A DNA stretch of 8,673 bases, from positions 1 through 8,673 of the forward strand of contig CAJXJG010000066.1 in the NCBI GenBank assembly GCA_913054425.1. Reading direction: 5' to 3'. The position numbers and the translations under genes are program-made. The notes beneath the pieces are model-generated. The model had not been told where the DNA came from. It ran no database searches and was given only the letters and a program-made list of their open reading frames with translations. Origin of the DNA: an uncultured Fidelibacterota bacterium. GTDB taxonomy: Bacteria; Fidelibacterota; Marinisomatia; Marinisomatales; UBA8229. This document shows, in pieces, positions 1 to 6,338 of this stretch (the stretch's first letter is position 1; each line of letters begins with the position of its first letter).

Positions 1-273
1 CAGCGAAAGTGCATCAGCGTAAGACCCACCTCCAAAGAGAGCGGTCTGGATATCGTCTAACTCTGAAAGGTACTCTCTGGTATAAGCCGTGTGGTCACCA
101 TGAGTGTGGGTTATTAGGAGATACTTTACACTGAGCTGTTCTATTTCGATGAGCTGCTTAATTTGAGTGAAAGGAACAGCCGCATCCACTATGGCAGCAT
201 CCGGTCCGTCATCACCGGCTATAAGGTAGGTGAAATTCTTATCGTAGCCTCCTTCGAATGTCCAGATACGCAT
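1..273 (-). CDS. Metallo-beta-lactamase-fold hydrolase, N-terminal part (runs off left edge)
   Basis: This reading frame is open from an ATG at 273-271 to the left edge, giving the first 91 residues. It has the N-terminal layout of a metallo-beta-lactamase-fold enzyme of the glyoxalase II-like kind. A beta-strand region reads FTYLIAGDD then AAIVDAA (residues 14-32, with D30 at the conserved acidic position). It is followed by the metal-binding signature THTHGDH at residues 55-61, the HxHxDH motif that binds two metal ions. No signal peptide is seen, so it is probably cytoplasmic. GGAA lies about six bases upstream of the ATG, and an in-frame GTG at 285-283 is an alternative start. The family includes hydroxyacylglutathione hydrolases, sulfur dioxygenases and lactonases, and the substrate cannot be told from this fragment. 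It is divergent from the small membrane protein gene at 371. Confidence 0.85.
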   Translation of the reverse strand, partial: MRIWTFEGGYDKNFTYLIAGDDGPDAAIVDAAVPFTQIKQLIEIEQLSVKYLLITHTHGDHTAYTREYLSELDDIQTALFGGGSYADALSL

Positions 274-370
274 CTTTGGTTCCACAACAAATGTACAATG
301 AATCTTTAGCGTAAAAGCAGTAATTTCAAGGGCGAGAGATTGTTAATCCATTAGTTAGAAATAAATTAGA
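274..370. other. Divergent intergenic region
   Basis: These 97 bases separate the divergent hydrolase and membrane-protein genes and must hold both promoters. The minus strand has a TTGAAA hexamer (complement near 327-332), but no well-spaced -10 partner is convincing. On the plus strand the stretch before the ATG at 371 is AT-rich with no clear Shine-Dalgarno. No operator or hairpin was seen. Confidence 0.4.
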
Positions 371-613
371 ATGGCAAACTTGATTGGACAGAAATTATTG
401 AGGACTTCCGGCATCTATCTCGCCTTGGCAGGCGCGGCAATTATTGCCCTTTACGTTTTGTACTGGATTCTTGATAGTGTCCTTAATATAAGTACAATCG
501 TCAAGATCGGTGTGGTTCTGCTGATGGTAGGTGGGATATTACTGATTATCAGTATCATCCGCGAACGGACGGAAGATGCTAAAAAAGAGACCTTCAGGGG
601 GACAAGACAATGA
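371..613 (+). CDS. Small two-helix membrane protein of unknown function
   Basis: An 80-residue protein that I cannot assign to a named family. Two hydrophobic segments are clear, roughly residues 15-38 (IYLALAGAAIIALYVLYWIL) and 43-63 (IVKIGVVLLMVGGILLIISI), separated by a short polar turn. The tail is charged (RERTEDAKKE), so under the positive-inside rule both ends probably face the cytoplasm. The ATG at 371 is the only reasonable start, although no strong ribosome-binding site precedes it. Its stop codon overlaps the start of the YbjQ-like remnant as ATGA (610-613), which indicates that the two were once translationally coupled partners. Function is not inferred beyond a likely past partnership with the YbjQ-type protein. 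Confidence 0.75.
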   Translation: MANLIGQKLLRTSGIYLALAGAAIIALYVLYWILDSVLNISTIVKIGVVLLMVGGILLIISIIRERTEDAKKETFRGTRQ

Positions 614-698
614 TACTGACAACCACGGCGACCATTGTTGGCTACCGGTTTGTTGAGACCAAAGGGATGGTACAGCGGTGGTGATAGAAAAGGAATAG
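610..698 (+). pseudogene. Truncated, frameshifted YbjQ/UPF0145-like fragment
   Basis: The ATG at 610 overlaps the upstream stop (ATGA). The frame gives 24 residues starting MILTTTATIVGYRF and continuing VETKGMVQ before diverging into RW and a TGA at 682-684. This beginning fits the YbjQ/UPF0145 (PF01906) N-terminus, which is typically MI.TTT.TI.G..IVE..G.V.GE.V.GANIFRD and about 100 residues long. Skipping two bases after the CAG at 673-675 restores V-V-I in the next frame (678-686), where the family normally has a VVxG segment. That frame then ends at TAG 696-698. The sequence therefore looks like a deletion of about four bases, followed by loss of the remaining roughly 80 codons. The family forms a pentameric possible metal-binding fold of unclear role. 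The remnant is probably non-functional, though the 24-residue peptide may still be translated. Confidence 0.6.
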
Positions 699-767
699 AA
701 TCGTTTTACATTACGTTACCTCTTCGCTGCACTGCGACTAATTTGTAAATTCACCTATAGATTTGAT

Positions 768-841
768 GCCCCGGTAGCTCAGCTGGATAGAGCATCGGCC
801 TTCTAAGCCGAGGGTCACAGGTTCGAGTCCTGTCCGGGGTG
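768..841 (+). tRNA. tRNA-Arg (anticodon UCU)
   Basis: A full cloverleaf can be folded by eye. The acceptor stem is GCCCCGG (768-774) with CCGGGGT (834-840), including a G1-U72 wobble, and discriminator G at 841. T8-A9 and the D-arm GCTCAGCTGGATAGAGC follow. The anticodon stem is TCGGC/GCCGA around the loop CTTCTAA, giving anticodon TCT, which reads AGA and AGG. The T-arm is ACAGG-TTCGAGT-CCTGT. Layout and anticodon match bacterial tRNA-Arg(UCU). The CCA tail is not encoded: CAA follows the discriminator. A TATAGA hexamer at 756-761 would place transcription start about at the first tRNA base, but no matching -35 was found. Confidence 0.95.
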
Positions 842-847
842 CAATAA

Positions 848-893
848 TCACAGGTTCTCCGTAGGACCCTGTGGGGAGTCCTGTCCTGGGTGC
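848..893 (+). repeat. Interrupted partial copy of the tRNA-Arg 3' end (possible att remnant)
   Basis: The last 28 bases of the tRNA region (815-842) recur directly downstream in two pieces. TCACAGGTTC at 848-857 is identical to 815-824. GAGTCCTGTCCTGGGTGC at 876-893 matches 825-842 at 17 of 18 positions. The two pieces are separated by an 18-base insert (858-875). A duplicated tRNA 3' end is the usual footprint of a tyrosine-recombinase integrative element. No integrase is visible in this window, so the origin is an inference. Confidence 0.6.
849..873 (+). other. Hairpin inside the tRNA 3'-end copy
   Basis: CACAGG (849-854) pairs with CCTGTG (868-873). After one T-C mismatch, T856-A866, C857-G865 and T858-G864 can pair, leaving a five-base loop CCGTA. 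The insert that interrupts the tRNA copy thus mirrors the first T-arm piece. No T-run follows, so it is not a classic intrinsic terminator. It could act in 3' processing of the tRNA transcript or be an inverted duplication. Confidence 0.45.
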
Positions 894-941
894 CGTATGT
901 AATGCTTCGGTTTTGTATGATTCCGTAGGTCCGATCCTTTA

Positions 942-970
942 TTGTCTTTCACCGCCTCAGACGCTACATT
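942..970 (+). promoter_or_regulatory. Possible sigma70-type promoter for the sugar operon
   Basis: TTGTCT (942-947) and TACATT (965-970) are separated by exactly 17 bases, and each matches its consensus at four of six positions. This would give a leader of about 100 bases before the DoxX start codon. The match is weak and promoters of this lineage may not follow the E. coli consensus. Confidence 0.2.
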
Positions 971-1020
971 CTCACGGTAGTGAATTACACTTCTACTGTC
1001 AATGGGCATTCAATCACAAG

Positions 1021-1036
1021 TTTGGACAAATCCAAA
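1021..1036. repeat. Perfect short inverted repeat TTTGGA-N4-TCCAAA
   Basis: TTTGGACAAATCCAAA has two perfect 6-base arms around CAAA and lies 40 bases before the DoxX start codon at 1076. Position and symmetry would fit a dimeric repressor site or a small hairpin in the leader. No regulator gene is in the window to match it to. Confidence 0.3.
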
Positions 1037-1075
1037 GGCAAAGTCGGTTTCTCAAGTCAAAAGAGGGTAAAATTT

Positions 1076-1570
1076 ATGAGTGGTTTAGATTCATCTATAT
1101 TGAAAAATAAATGTCAGTTGTATGGTTTAGTCACTTTACGTGTGCTCATCGGCTGGCATTTTTTGTATGAAGGAGTATCCAAACTGATCAATCCTTATTG
1201 GTCTTCAGCTGCTTATCTTCTGGATTCTAAATGGCTGTTTTCAGGACTGGCAGAGACCATTGTTTCAGACCCGACTTTATTAACTATTTCAGATTATGTG
1301 AATATGTGGGGACTGACACTGGTGGGTGCCTCATTATTATTGGGATTATTTAGTCGATATACGGCATTGATCGGGATGGGATTTGTACTTCTATACTATT
1401 TATTTGCCCCTCCCTTTCTGGGTTTAGAATATTCCAAACCGGGAGAAGGGAGTTATATAATCGTGAATAAAAATCTGATTGAAGCGTGTGCGCTGTGGGT
1501 AATTTATTCATTCCCCACAAGCCATATCATCGGTTTGGATAGATTTTTCCCCAATCGGAAATCAAATTAA
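1076..1570 (+). CDS. DoxX-family membrane protein
   Basis: A 164-residue integral membrane protein of the DoxX type (PF07681 superfamily). About four hydrophobic segments are visible: residues ~16-33, ~74-92, ~95-113 and ~130-147. The first contains the family-like LRVLIGWHFLYEGVSKL (about 21-37). The end of the second plus the third resemble the DoxX core: GLTLVGASLLLGLFSRYTA. I chose the ATG at 1076 because AGAGGG (1062-1067) sits eight bases before it. The same frame stays open to 980, but that extension looks non-coding. Named members are a subunit of thiosulfate:quinone oxidoreductase and the stress-linked MhqP/CatD types, so electron transfer to or from quinone is a possible role. It is the first gene of the operon and ends 12 bases before a Tat-signal sugar dehydrogenase, which makes it a candidate membrane redox partner. 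That last point is inference. Confidence 0.8.
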   Translation: MSGLDSSILKNKCQLYGLVTLRVLIGWHFLYEGVSKLINPYWSSAAYLLDSKWLFSGLAETIVSDPTLLTISDYVNMWGLTLVGASLLLGLFSRYTALIGMGFVLLYYLFAPPFLGLEYSKPGEGSYIIVNKNLIEACALWVIYSFPTSHIIGLDRFFPNRKSN

Positions 1571-1582
1571 TGGAGACTGTTC

Positions 1583-3199
1583 ATGAGTGATAATACAGAT
1601 AAAGATAACGGAAAAAATATGAATCGCAGGGATATACTAAAGGGTCTGGCAACCATCCCGGTGTTTGGGCTGTTCCTGGTTAATCTCTGGCAAAAAATAC
1701 GCAGGGACGCATTAAGGAAATCAAATCTTTTAGGCGATCTTATTCAGGAAAAATCACCACCGGCTGTGATCAGTGGTTTATCTGATAGCCGCCATCTAAA
1801 GTTGGGGATAATCGGGTACGGCGGCAGAGGGTCGCATCTGATTCGCGGTGCCGGTTTTGCCACCAAAGAATGGACCGATACTGTATCAGAAAATGCCCGT
1901 AAAAACAAACTAGACAAACAGTTTGAAACATTCATGACTCAGGAAGATCTAAATGTTTCTTTGGTGGGTGTATGCGATCTTTTTGACGTCCGGGCCGAGC
2001 AGGGCATTAATGCATCGAAAAATGAAGTTCGACCGGGTGGAAAACCAAAGCAAACTGCGACGCGATACACACATTATACGGATTTATTAAACATTAAAGA
2101 TATTGATGCTGTGATTGTTGCCACTCCGGACCATTGGCACTCTCGTATTACTATTGATGCTGCCAAAGCAGGGAAGGACGTTTATTGCGAAAAAGGACTC
2201 ACCCGTACATTTGATGAAGCGATTAAAGTTTACAATGAAGTTAAGAAAACGGGAATAACCTTCCAGCTCGGGCACCAGAACCGGCAGGTAGATGCCAATG
2301 AAAAAGCAAAACAGATCATTAAACAGGGCTTATTAGGCAAGATAAACCTGGTTGAGTTAGCTACAAACCGTAATTCTCCCTGGGGTGCGTGGGTTTGGGG
2401 CATCCATCCCGAAGGCAATGCTCAAACGATTGATTGGGATACTTTTCAGGAGCCGTCGCCTAACAAAATACCGTTCGGGGAAGAAGCGCTTAGACGATTT
2501 TTCCGTTGGCGCTGCTGGTTCGATTATGGTACCGGTCTTTCGGGTGATCTGTTATCTCATGATTTTGATGCCATAAATCAAATTATGGACTTGGGTATCC
2601 CCAAATATGCATCCTCATCAGGAGGAATTTATTTTTACAAAGATGGACGAGACGTCCCGGATGTCTGGAATGCGACTTTTGAATATCCGGATAAAGATCT
2701 GACCATTCTTTATAGCGCAACACTTTCGAGTAATGATCCTCGTGGAAACCGGATCATGGGCCACGACGCAACTATGCAGATGGGAGGTCAAAGTGGAGGG
2801 GGATCAGTTCATGGATTTATTGTGAAAGCAGATTCGGAATCAACCCGATATAAGGATCGTCTGGAAAGCGGTATCATCAGTACACAGTATCCGATTTACA
2901 CCTACTCACCCGGATCTAAACAAATTGATGGAATTACATCTGCAACATCCCGCTATTTCGCCAACAAAGGACTCCTCTATACCTACCGTGAGGGGAAGCG
3001 GGTTGACCCTACCCATCTTCATGTTAAGGATTGGCTTGATGCAATCCGAAGCGGTGGACAGCCAAAATGCGATATAGAACAAGCACTCCATGAAGCGGTG
3101 GCCTGTCATATGGCTACCGAATCTTATCTGCAGGGAAAGCAAATGGAATGGCATGAGGATACACATACAATTGAGCCCGTAGATAAATCTAAAGTATAA
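1583..3199 (+). CDS. Tat-signal Gfo/Idh/MocA-family oxidoreductase
   Basis: A 538-residue NAD(P)-dependent sugar dehydrogenase-like protein. A twin-arginine signal, NRRDILKG (14-21), leads a hydrophobic stretch (~21-35) with no obvious AxA cleavage site, so it may stay as a periplasm-facing anchor. The Rossmann motif GIIGYGGRG is at 75-83. ATPDHWH (180-186) and CEKGLTR (202-208) follow; the usual EKP is EKG here. The C-terminal Gfo fold includes D322-xxx-H326, where the catalytic His is expected, and the tail is typical of Bacteroidota-type members (THLHVKDWLDAIRSGG, 477-492). GGAG seven bases before the ATG supports this start. The family oxidises or isomerises sugars; periplasmic members such as glucose-fructose oxidoreductase hold the nucleotide tightly. 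With DUF1080 and TIM-barrel genes downstream, C3 oxidation of a glycoside is the favoured role. Residues 449-456 (DGITSATS) resemble an ApbE flavinylation site. Confidence 0.88.
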   Translation: MSDNTDKDNGKNMNRRDILKGLATIPVFGLFLVNLWQKIRRDALRKSNLLGDLIQEKSPPAVISGLSDSRHLKLGIIGYGGRGSHLIRGAGFATKEWTDTVSENARKNKLDKQFETFMTQEDLNVSLVGVCDLFDVRAEQGINASKNEVRPGGKPKQTATRYTHYTDLLNIKDIDAVIVATPDHWHSRITIDAAKAGKDVYCEKGLTRTFDEAIKVYNEVKKTGITFQLGHQNRQVDANEKAKQIIKQGLLGKINLVELATNRNSPWGAWVWGIHPEGNAQTIDWDTFQEPSPNKIPFGEEALRRFFRWRCWFDYGTGLSGDLLSHDFDAINQIMDLGIPKYASSSGGIYFYKDGRDVPDVWNATFEYPDKDLTILYSATLSSNDPRGNRIMGHDATMQMGGQSGGGSVHGFIVKADSESTRYKDRLESGIISTQYPIYTYSPGSKQIDGITSATSRYFANKGLLYTYREGKRVDPTHLHVKDWLDAIRSGGQPKCDIEQALHEAVACHMATESYLQGKQMEWHEDTHTIEPVDKSKV

Positions 3200-3203
3200 T
3201 CCT

Positions 3204-4415
3204 TTGTCTAATAAATCTAAGTTTGGAATTATGATGTTTCTCCAATATGCCATTTGGGGCTCTTGGACGACAGCATTGGGAGCCCATCTGGATAAACTTG
3301 GGTTTACAGGAAGTGAAATAGCTGCCATTTATGGATGTTTGTGGTTGGGTTGTATTATTGCCCCGTTTGTTGGCGGGCAGATCGCAGACCGCATCATGCC
3401 TACACAGCTCTTTTTGAGCATGGCTCATCTAATTGGTGCGTTATTCCTGTTTTTAACTGCAACCAATCAAGACTTCAGCTCTATGTGGACTTGGATGTTC
3501 ATTTACTCTCTATTTTATGCGCCGACACTTGCCCTCACCAATTCAATTTGTTTTAGAAATCTCGATAATCCAGAGGAAGACTTCGGTAAAATCCGAATGT
3601 GGGGTACTGTGGGTTGGATTGCTGTTGGCTGGATGGTAACATTTATGCGCAACACTTGGCAAACTCAAAATTGGACTGGAGGCAGCGATCTACTTATGTT
3701 TGCTGGTGTGATTTCCATTATTATGGGCTTGTTTTGTTTTACCCTTCCCAAAACACCTCCGATTGCAAGCAGAAAGAATCCTCTGGCTTTTCTAGAAGCC
3801 TTATCACTTCTGAAAGATCGAAATTTTTTAATTTTTATGCTGGTTTCATTTGTTGTAACCACTGAACTACAGTTTTATTATATACCAACTGCCCCTTTTC
3901 TTGAGGATATGGGAGCTAAGACAGCATGGCTAACTGGAATAAAAACCGTCGCCCAAATTGCCGAAGTATTCGTCCTCTTGTTCTTACTTCACTTATCAAT
4001 CAAAAAATTTGGTATAAGAGTGACCATGGTTATAGGGATCCTGGCTTGGCCCATCAGATATTTTCTGTTTATGGTACCCAACCTCCCCGTGATAATTTCA
4101 TCCCTGACTCTCCACGGGTTTGGTTTTGCCTTTTTCTTTGTAACCTCCCAGATATATGTAAATATGAAAGCGAAGGATGATATGCGCGCATCGGCACAAG
4201 CCATGTTGACATTTTTCACCTTGGGTGTAGGCAATTTTCTCGGAACCTTATTTACGGGATATATTTGGGATAGATTCAAAACAGCTGAGGGCGATACGAT
4301 CTGGTGGAAATTCTTCCTCGTTCCAGCACTCTTATGTACTGTTTCCGCCTTTATTTTCCTTATATTCTTTAAAGATGATACAAAGGTGTCAGAAGCTGAA
4401 ATAAAATCGATTTAA
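3204..4415 (+). CDS. MFS transporter, nucleoside:H+ symporter family
   Basis: A 403-residue polytopic inner-membrane protein with about 12 hydrophobic segments. It resembles the nucleoside:H+ symporter family (Nuc_H_symport, PF03825; NupG/XapB type). The N-terminus reads IMMFLQYAIWGSW (9-21). GGQIADR (57-63) is the MFS loop 2-3 motif. YAPTLALTNSICF (105-117) and IRMWGTVGWI (130-139) are characteristic of the family, and LHGFGFAFFFVTSQIYVN (303-320) lies in the second half. The TTG at 3204, four bases after the previous stop, gives the usual N-terminus. An ATG at 3231 would cut into the first helix, so TTG is preferred although no clear Shine-Dalgarno is visible. Members found in FCB sugar operons probably carry sugars or keto-sugars rather than nucleosides; the neighbours here point the same way. 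Its likely job is import of the product made by the exported enzymes. Confidence 0.88.
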   Translation: MSNKSKFGIMMFLQYAIWGSWTTALGAHLDKLGFTGSEIAAIYGCLWLGCIIAPFVGGQIADRIMPTQLFLSMAHLIGALFLFLTATNQDFSSMWTWMFIYSLFYAPTLALTNSICFRNLDNPEEDFGKIRMWGTVGWIAVGWMVTFMRNTWQTQNWTGGSDLLMFAGVISIIMGLFCFTLPKTPPIASRKNPLAFLEALSLLKDRNFLIFMLVSFVVTTELQFYYIPTAPFLEDMGAKTAWLTGIKTVAQIAEVFVLLFLLHLSIKKFGIRVTMVIGILAWPIRYFLFMVPNLPVIISSLTLHGFGFAFFFVTSQIYVNMKAKDDMRASAQAMLTFFTLGVGNFLGTLFTGYIWDRFKTAEGDTIWWKFFLVPALLCTVSAFIFLIFFKDDTKVSEAEIKSI

Positions 4416-4422
4416 AGAAAAA

Positions 4423-5673
4423 ATGCCCTCAAAAAGATTAGGAATTGGATTTATTGGCGGCGGATTTATTACCCGCTTTCATATTAAGTCACTCATTGCT
4501 GTACGGGATGTGGATGTTATTGGCGTCATGTCCCGGACAAAATCATCTGCAGAGGAATCAGCTGCCCTGGCACGTACAGTTGGCGTCGGTGCCCAAGCTA
4601 AGGCCTATGATACGATTACCCATATGGTCGCTGATCCCAATATTGATGCACTGTGGGTTTGTTCTCCCAACTTTGCACGGGTTGAGGCATTTGAAGAAAT
4701 CGCCAGCGCTATTTCTACCGGCAAGGGTGAACTAATCGGTGTATCCTGTGAAAAACCGTTGGGCCGCAATGTTGCTGAAGCCGAAAAAATATTGGAGTTA
4801 ACCCGGAGTGTCGGACTCCTGGATGGTTATTTGGAAAACCAGGTTTTTTCTCCTTCCATAACCCGGGGAAAAGAAATTGTCTGGGCCCGAGGTGCTGCAG
4901 TTACAGGGAGGCCCTATTTGGCTCGGGCAGCCGAGGAACACAGTGGTCCCCACATGCCATGGTTCTGGGAAGGATCTCTTCAGGGTGGAGGTGTACTCAA
5001 TGATATGATGTGCCATTCCGTTGAGGAAGCCCGGTTTATGCTGACAGAACCTGGTAAAGCCAGAGATTCTCTGACCCCCATCTGCGTCACCGCCCATACC
5101 GATTGCCTGAAATGGCAGCGGCCAGAATACGCAAAAATACTGTCCGATAACAGCGGTGGAAAAACTGATTATTTAAAAAGACCTTCAGAGGATTTCGCTC
5201 GCTCACTCATTGAATATCTAGATGAGGAGAGTAATAAACTCATCGTTGAAACAACCACGTCGTGGTGTTTTGTGGGCGAAGGTCTCCGTTTGAGTATGGA
5301 ACTTCTTGGACCGGAATATTCCATGTTTATAAATACACTTGATCCAGACCTCAAACTGTTTTTCAGCCGTAAAGTAACCGGCTCAGAAGGTGAGGATTTG
5401 GTAGAAAAACAAAATGCGGAATCAGGCGCTATGCCTGTTGTCAGTAATGAGGCGGAAGTGTACGGCTATACTGCAGAAAACCGCCACATGGTTGAATCCT
5501 TTTTAGCGGGGAAACGTCCCGAGGAAAATTTTGATGACGGCTTGGATGTTACTCGCCTGCTTATGGCAGCTTATATGAGTGCCGAGCAGGGTAAAACCAT
5601 CCGCCTGCCCAACCCTGATATTGATACATTTATCCCTGCCGTAGCCCGCGGTGAGTGGAACCCGAAGAGTTAA
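4423..5673 (+). CDS. Cytoplasmic Gfo/Idh/MocA-family oxidoreductase
   Basis: A 416-residue protein with no signal peptide: the Rossmann strand starts at once (LGIGFIGGGFITRFH, residues 6-20, with the GxGGGxx-type glycine turn at 9-15). CSPNFAR (80-86) and the canonical CEKPLGR (109-115) follow. WFWEGSLQGGGVLNDMMCH (180-198) brings the conserved DxxxH pair D194/H198. The C-terminal domain has an insertion-rich region (~225-260) and a standard ending (NRHMVESFLAGKRPEENFDDGLDV is the family's active-site-distal segment). It is about 120 residues shorter than the Tat-signal paralogue and clearly diverged from it, so this is not a recent duplicate. It starts seven bases after the transporter stop. 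Its location suggests that it reduces or otherwise converts an imported keto-sugar with NAD(P)H. Substrate is not determinable by eye. Confidence 0.9.
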   Translation: MPSKRLGIGFIGGGFITRFHIKSLIAVRDVDVIGVMSRTKSSAEESAALARTVGVGAQAKAYDTITHMVADPNIDALWVCSPNFARVEAFEEIASAISTGKGELIGVSCEKPLGRNVAEAEKILELTRSVGLLDGYLENQVFSPSITRGKEIVWARGAAVTGRPYLARAAEEHSGPHMPWFWEGSLQGGGVLNDMMCHSVEEARFMLTEPGKARDSLTPICVTAHTDCLKWQRPEYAKILSDNSGGKTDYLKRPSEDFARSLIEYLDEESNKLIVETTTSWCFVGEGLRLSMELLGPEYSMFINTLDPDLKLFFSRKVTGSEGEDLVEKQNAESGAMPVVSNEAEVYGYTAENRHMVESFLAGKRPEENFDDGLDVTRLLMAAYMSAEQGKTIRLPNPDIDTFIPAVARGEWNPKS

Positions 5674-5677
5674 TCAA

Positions 5678-6337
5678 ATGAAAATAATCAGTTTTCTTAT
5701 ATTTATTTTCATGATTGCTGAAAGTTCATCCCAATCCAATGAGTGGACCGTTCTTTTTGATGGTGAACAAGTGATAGGATTGCGCGGTTATAATCAATCG
5801 GGATTTCCGTCAGAAAGTTGGGCCATTGAAAACGGTACCCTGAAAACAATACCTCCTCGAGGTGTGGACCTAATCTCTGATGAGAGTTACAAAAACTTTG
5901 AGCTCCAGCTTGAGTGGAAAATTTCCCCGGCCGGGAACAGCGGCATTTTTTATTTTGCCACAGAAGAAGGGGATTGGATCTGGCAGTCAGCCCCGGAAAT
6001 GCAAGTACTTGACGACATGGCACTTACAGATGGTAAAATAGCGCTAACATCCGCTGGAGCCCTTTACGGATTGATCGCTCCCTCAACAATGGTGGTTAAT
6101 CCGGTTAGTGAGTTTAATCAGGTCCGAATTATTGTGAAAGACAACCATGTAGAACACTGGCTGAACGGTACAAAAATATTGGAATATGAGTATGGCAGTG
6201 AAACCCTGAACAAACTGATTGCCAATAGTAAATTCAAATCCATGCCCCATTTTGCCAAAGCTGCCGAAGGACATATAGGACTACAGCACCATGGCGAAGA
6301 AGTATGGTTCCGGAATATTCGCATCCGCAGGCTCTAA
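5678..6337 (+). CDS. Secreted DUF1080 protein (3-keto-disaccharide hydrolase family)
   Basis: A 219-residue protein of the DUF1080 / 3-keto-disaccharide hydrolase family (PF06439), a concanavalin-like beta-sandwich. A Sec signal is obvious: MKIISFLIFIFMIAESSSQS, with probable cleavage around 16-20. Family signatures follow in order: WTVLFDG (23-29), FELQLEWKISPAGNSGIFY (74-92), PEMQVLDD (106-113), AGALYGLIAP (126-135), VEHWLNGTKILEYE (158-171) and GHIGLQHHGEEVWFRNIRI (198-216). The ATG at 5678 is four bases after the upstream stop and preceded by GAAGAG. An in-frame GTG at 5651 would overlap the upstream gene and spoil the signal peptide. Characterised relatives cleave 3-keto-glycosides by hydrolysis or elimination, which fits two neighbouring sugar dehydrogenases. 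It likely works in the periplasm on the product of the Tat-signal dehydrogenase. Confidence 0.9.
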   Translation: MKIISFLIFIFMIAESSSQSNEWTVLFDGEQVIGLRGYNQSGFPSESWAIENGTLKTIPPRGVDLISDESYKNFELQLEWKISPAGNSGIFYFATEEGDWIWQSAPEMQVLDDMALTDGKIALTSAGALYGLIAPSTMVVNPVSEFNQVRIIVKDNHVEHWLNGTKILEYEYGSETLNKLIANSKFKSMPHFAKAAEGHIGLQHHGEEVWFRNIRIRRL

Positions 6338-6338
6338 T

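Larger units (their letters stand above)
894..1075. other. Non-coding leader upstream of the operon
   Basis: Together with the repeat before it, about 230 bases between the tRNA and the DoxX gene lack a convincing gene. Open frames here (for example 871-1110, and the 980-1075 extension of the DoxX frame) give low-complexity peptides with no family resemblance. It does contain a possible promoter (942-970), a short perfect inverted repeat (1021-1036), and a TCCGTAGGTCC element at 922-932 that resembles 858-868. Confidence 0.5.

Noticed and set aside
705..761. Promoter for the tRNA (TTTACA at 705-710, TATAGA at 756-761)
   Set aside because: The two hexamers are far too widely spaced, and no -35 lies 16-18 bases before TATAGA.
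980..1075. N-terminal extension of the DoxX reading frame by 32 residues
   Set aside because: The extension is polar and DoxX-unlike, contains the palindrome region, and the internal ATG at 1076 has a good AGAGGG site.
871..1110. Open reading frame of 79 codons after the tRNA
   Set aside because: It begins inside the tRNA-derived repeat, has no ribosome-binding site, overlaps the DoxX start in another frame, and the peptide resembles nothing known.
2906..3428. Two overlapping minus-strand open frames of 140 and 79 codons
   Set aside because: They lie opposite the well-supported oxidoreductase and MFS genes and show no family signature; they are antisense shadows.
3926..4279. Out-of-frame plus and minus open frames inside the transporter gene
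   Set aside because: The transporter frame carries clear membrane segments and family motifs throughout, so these are shadows.
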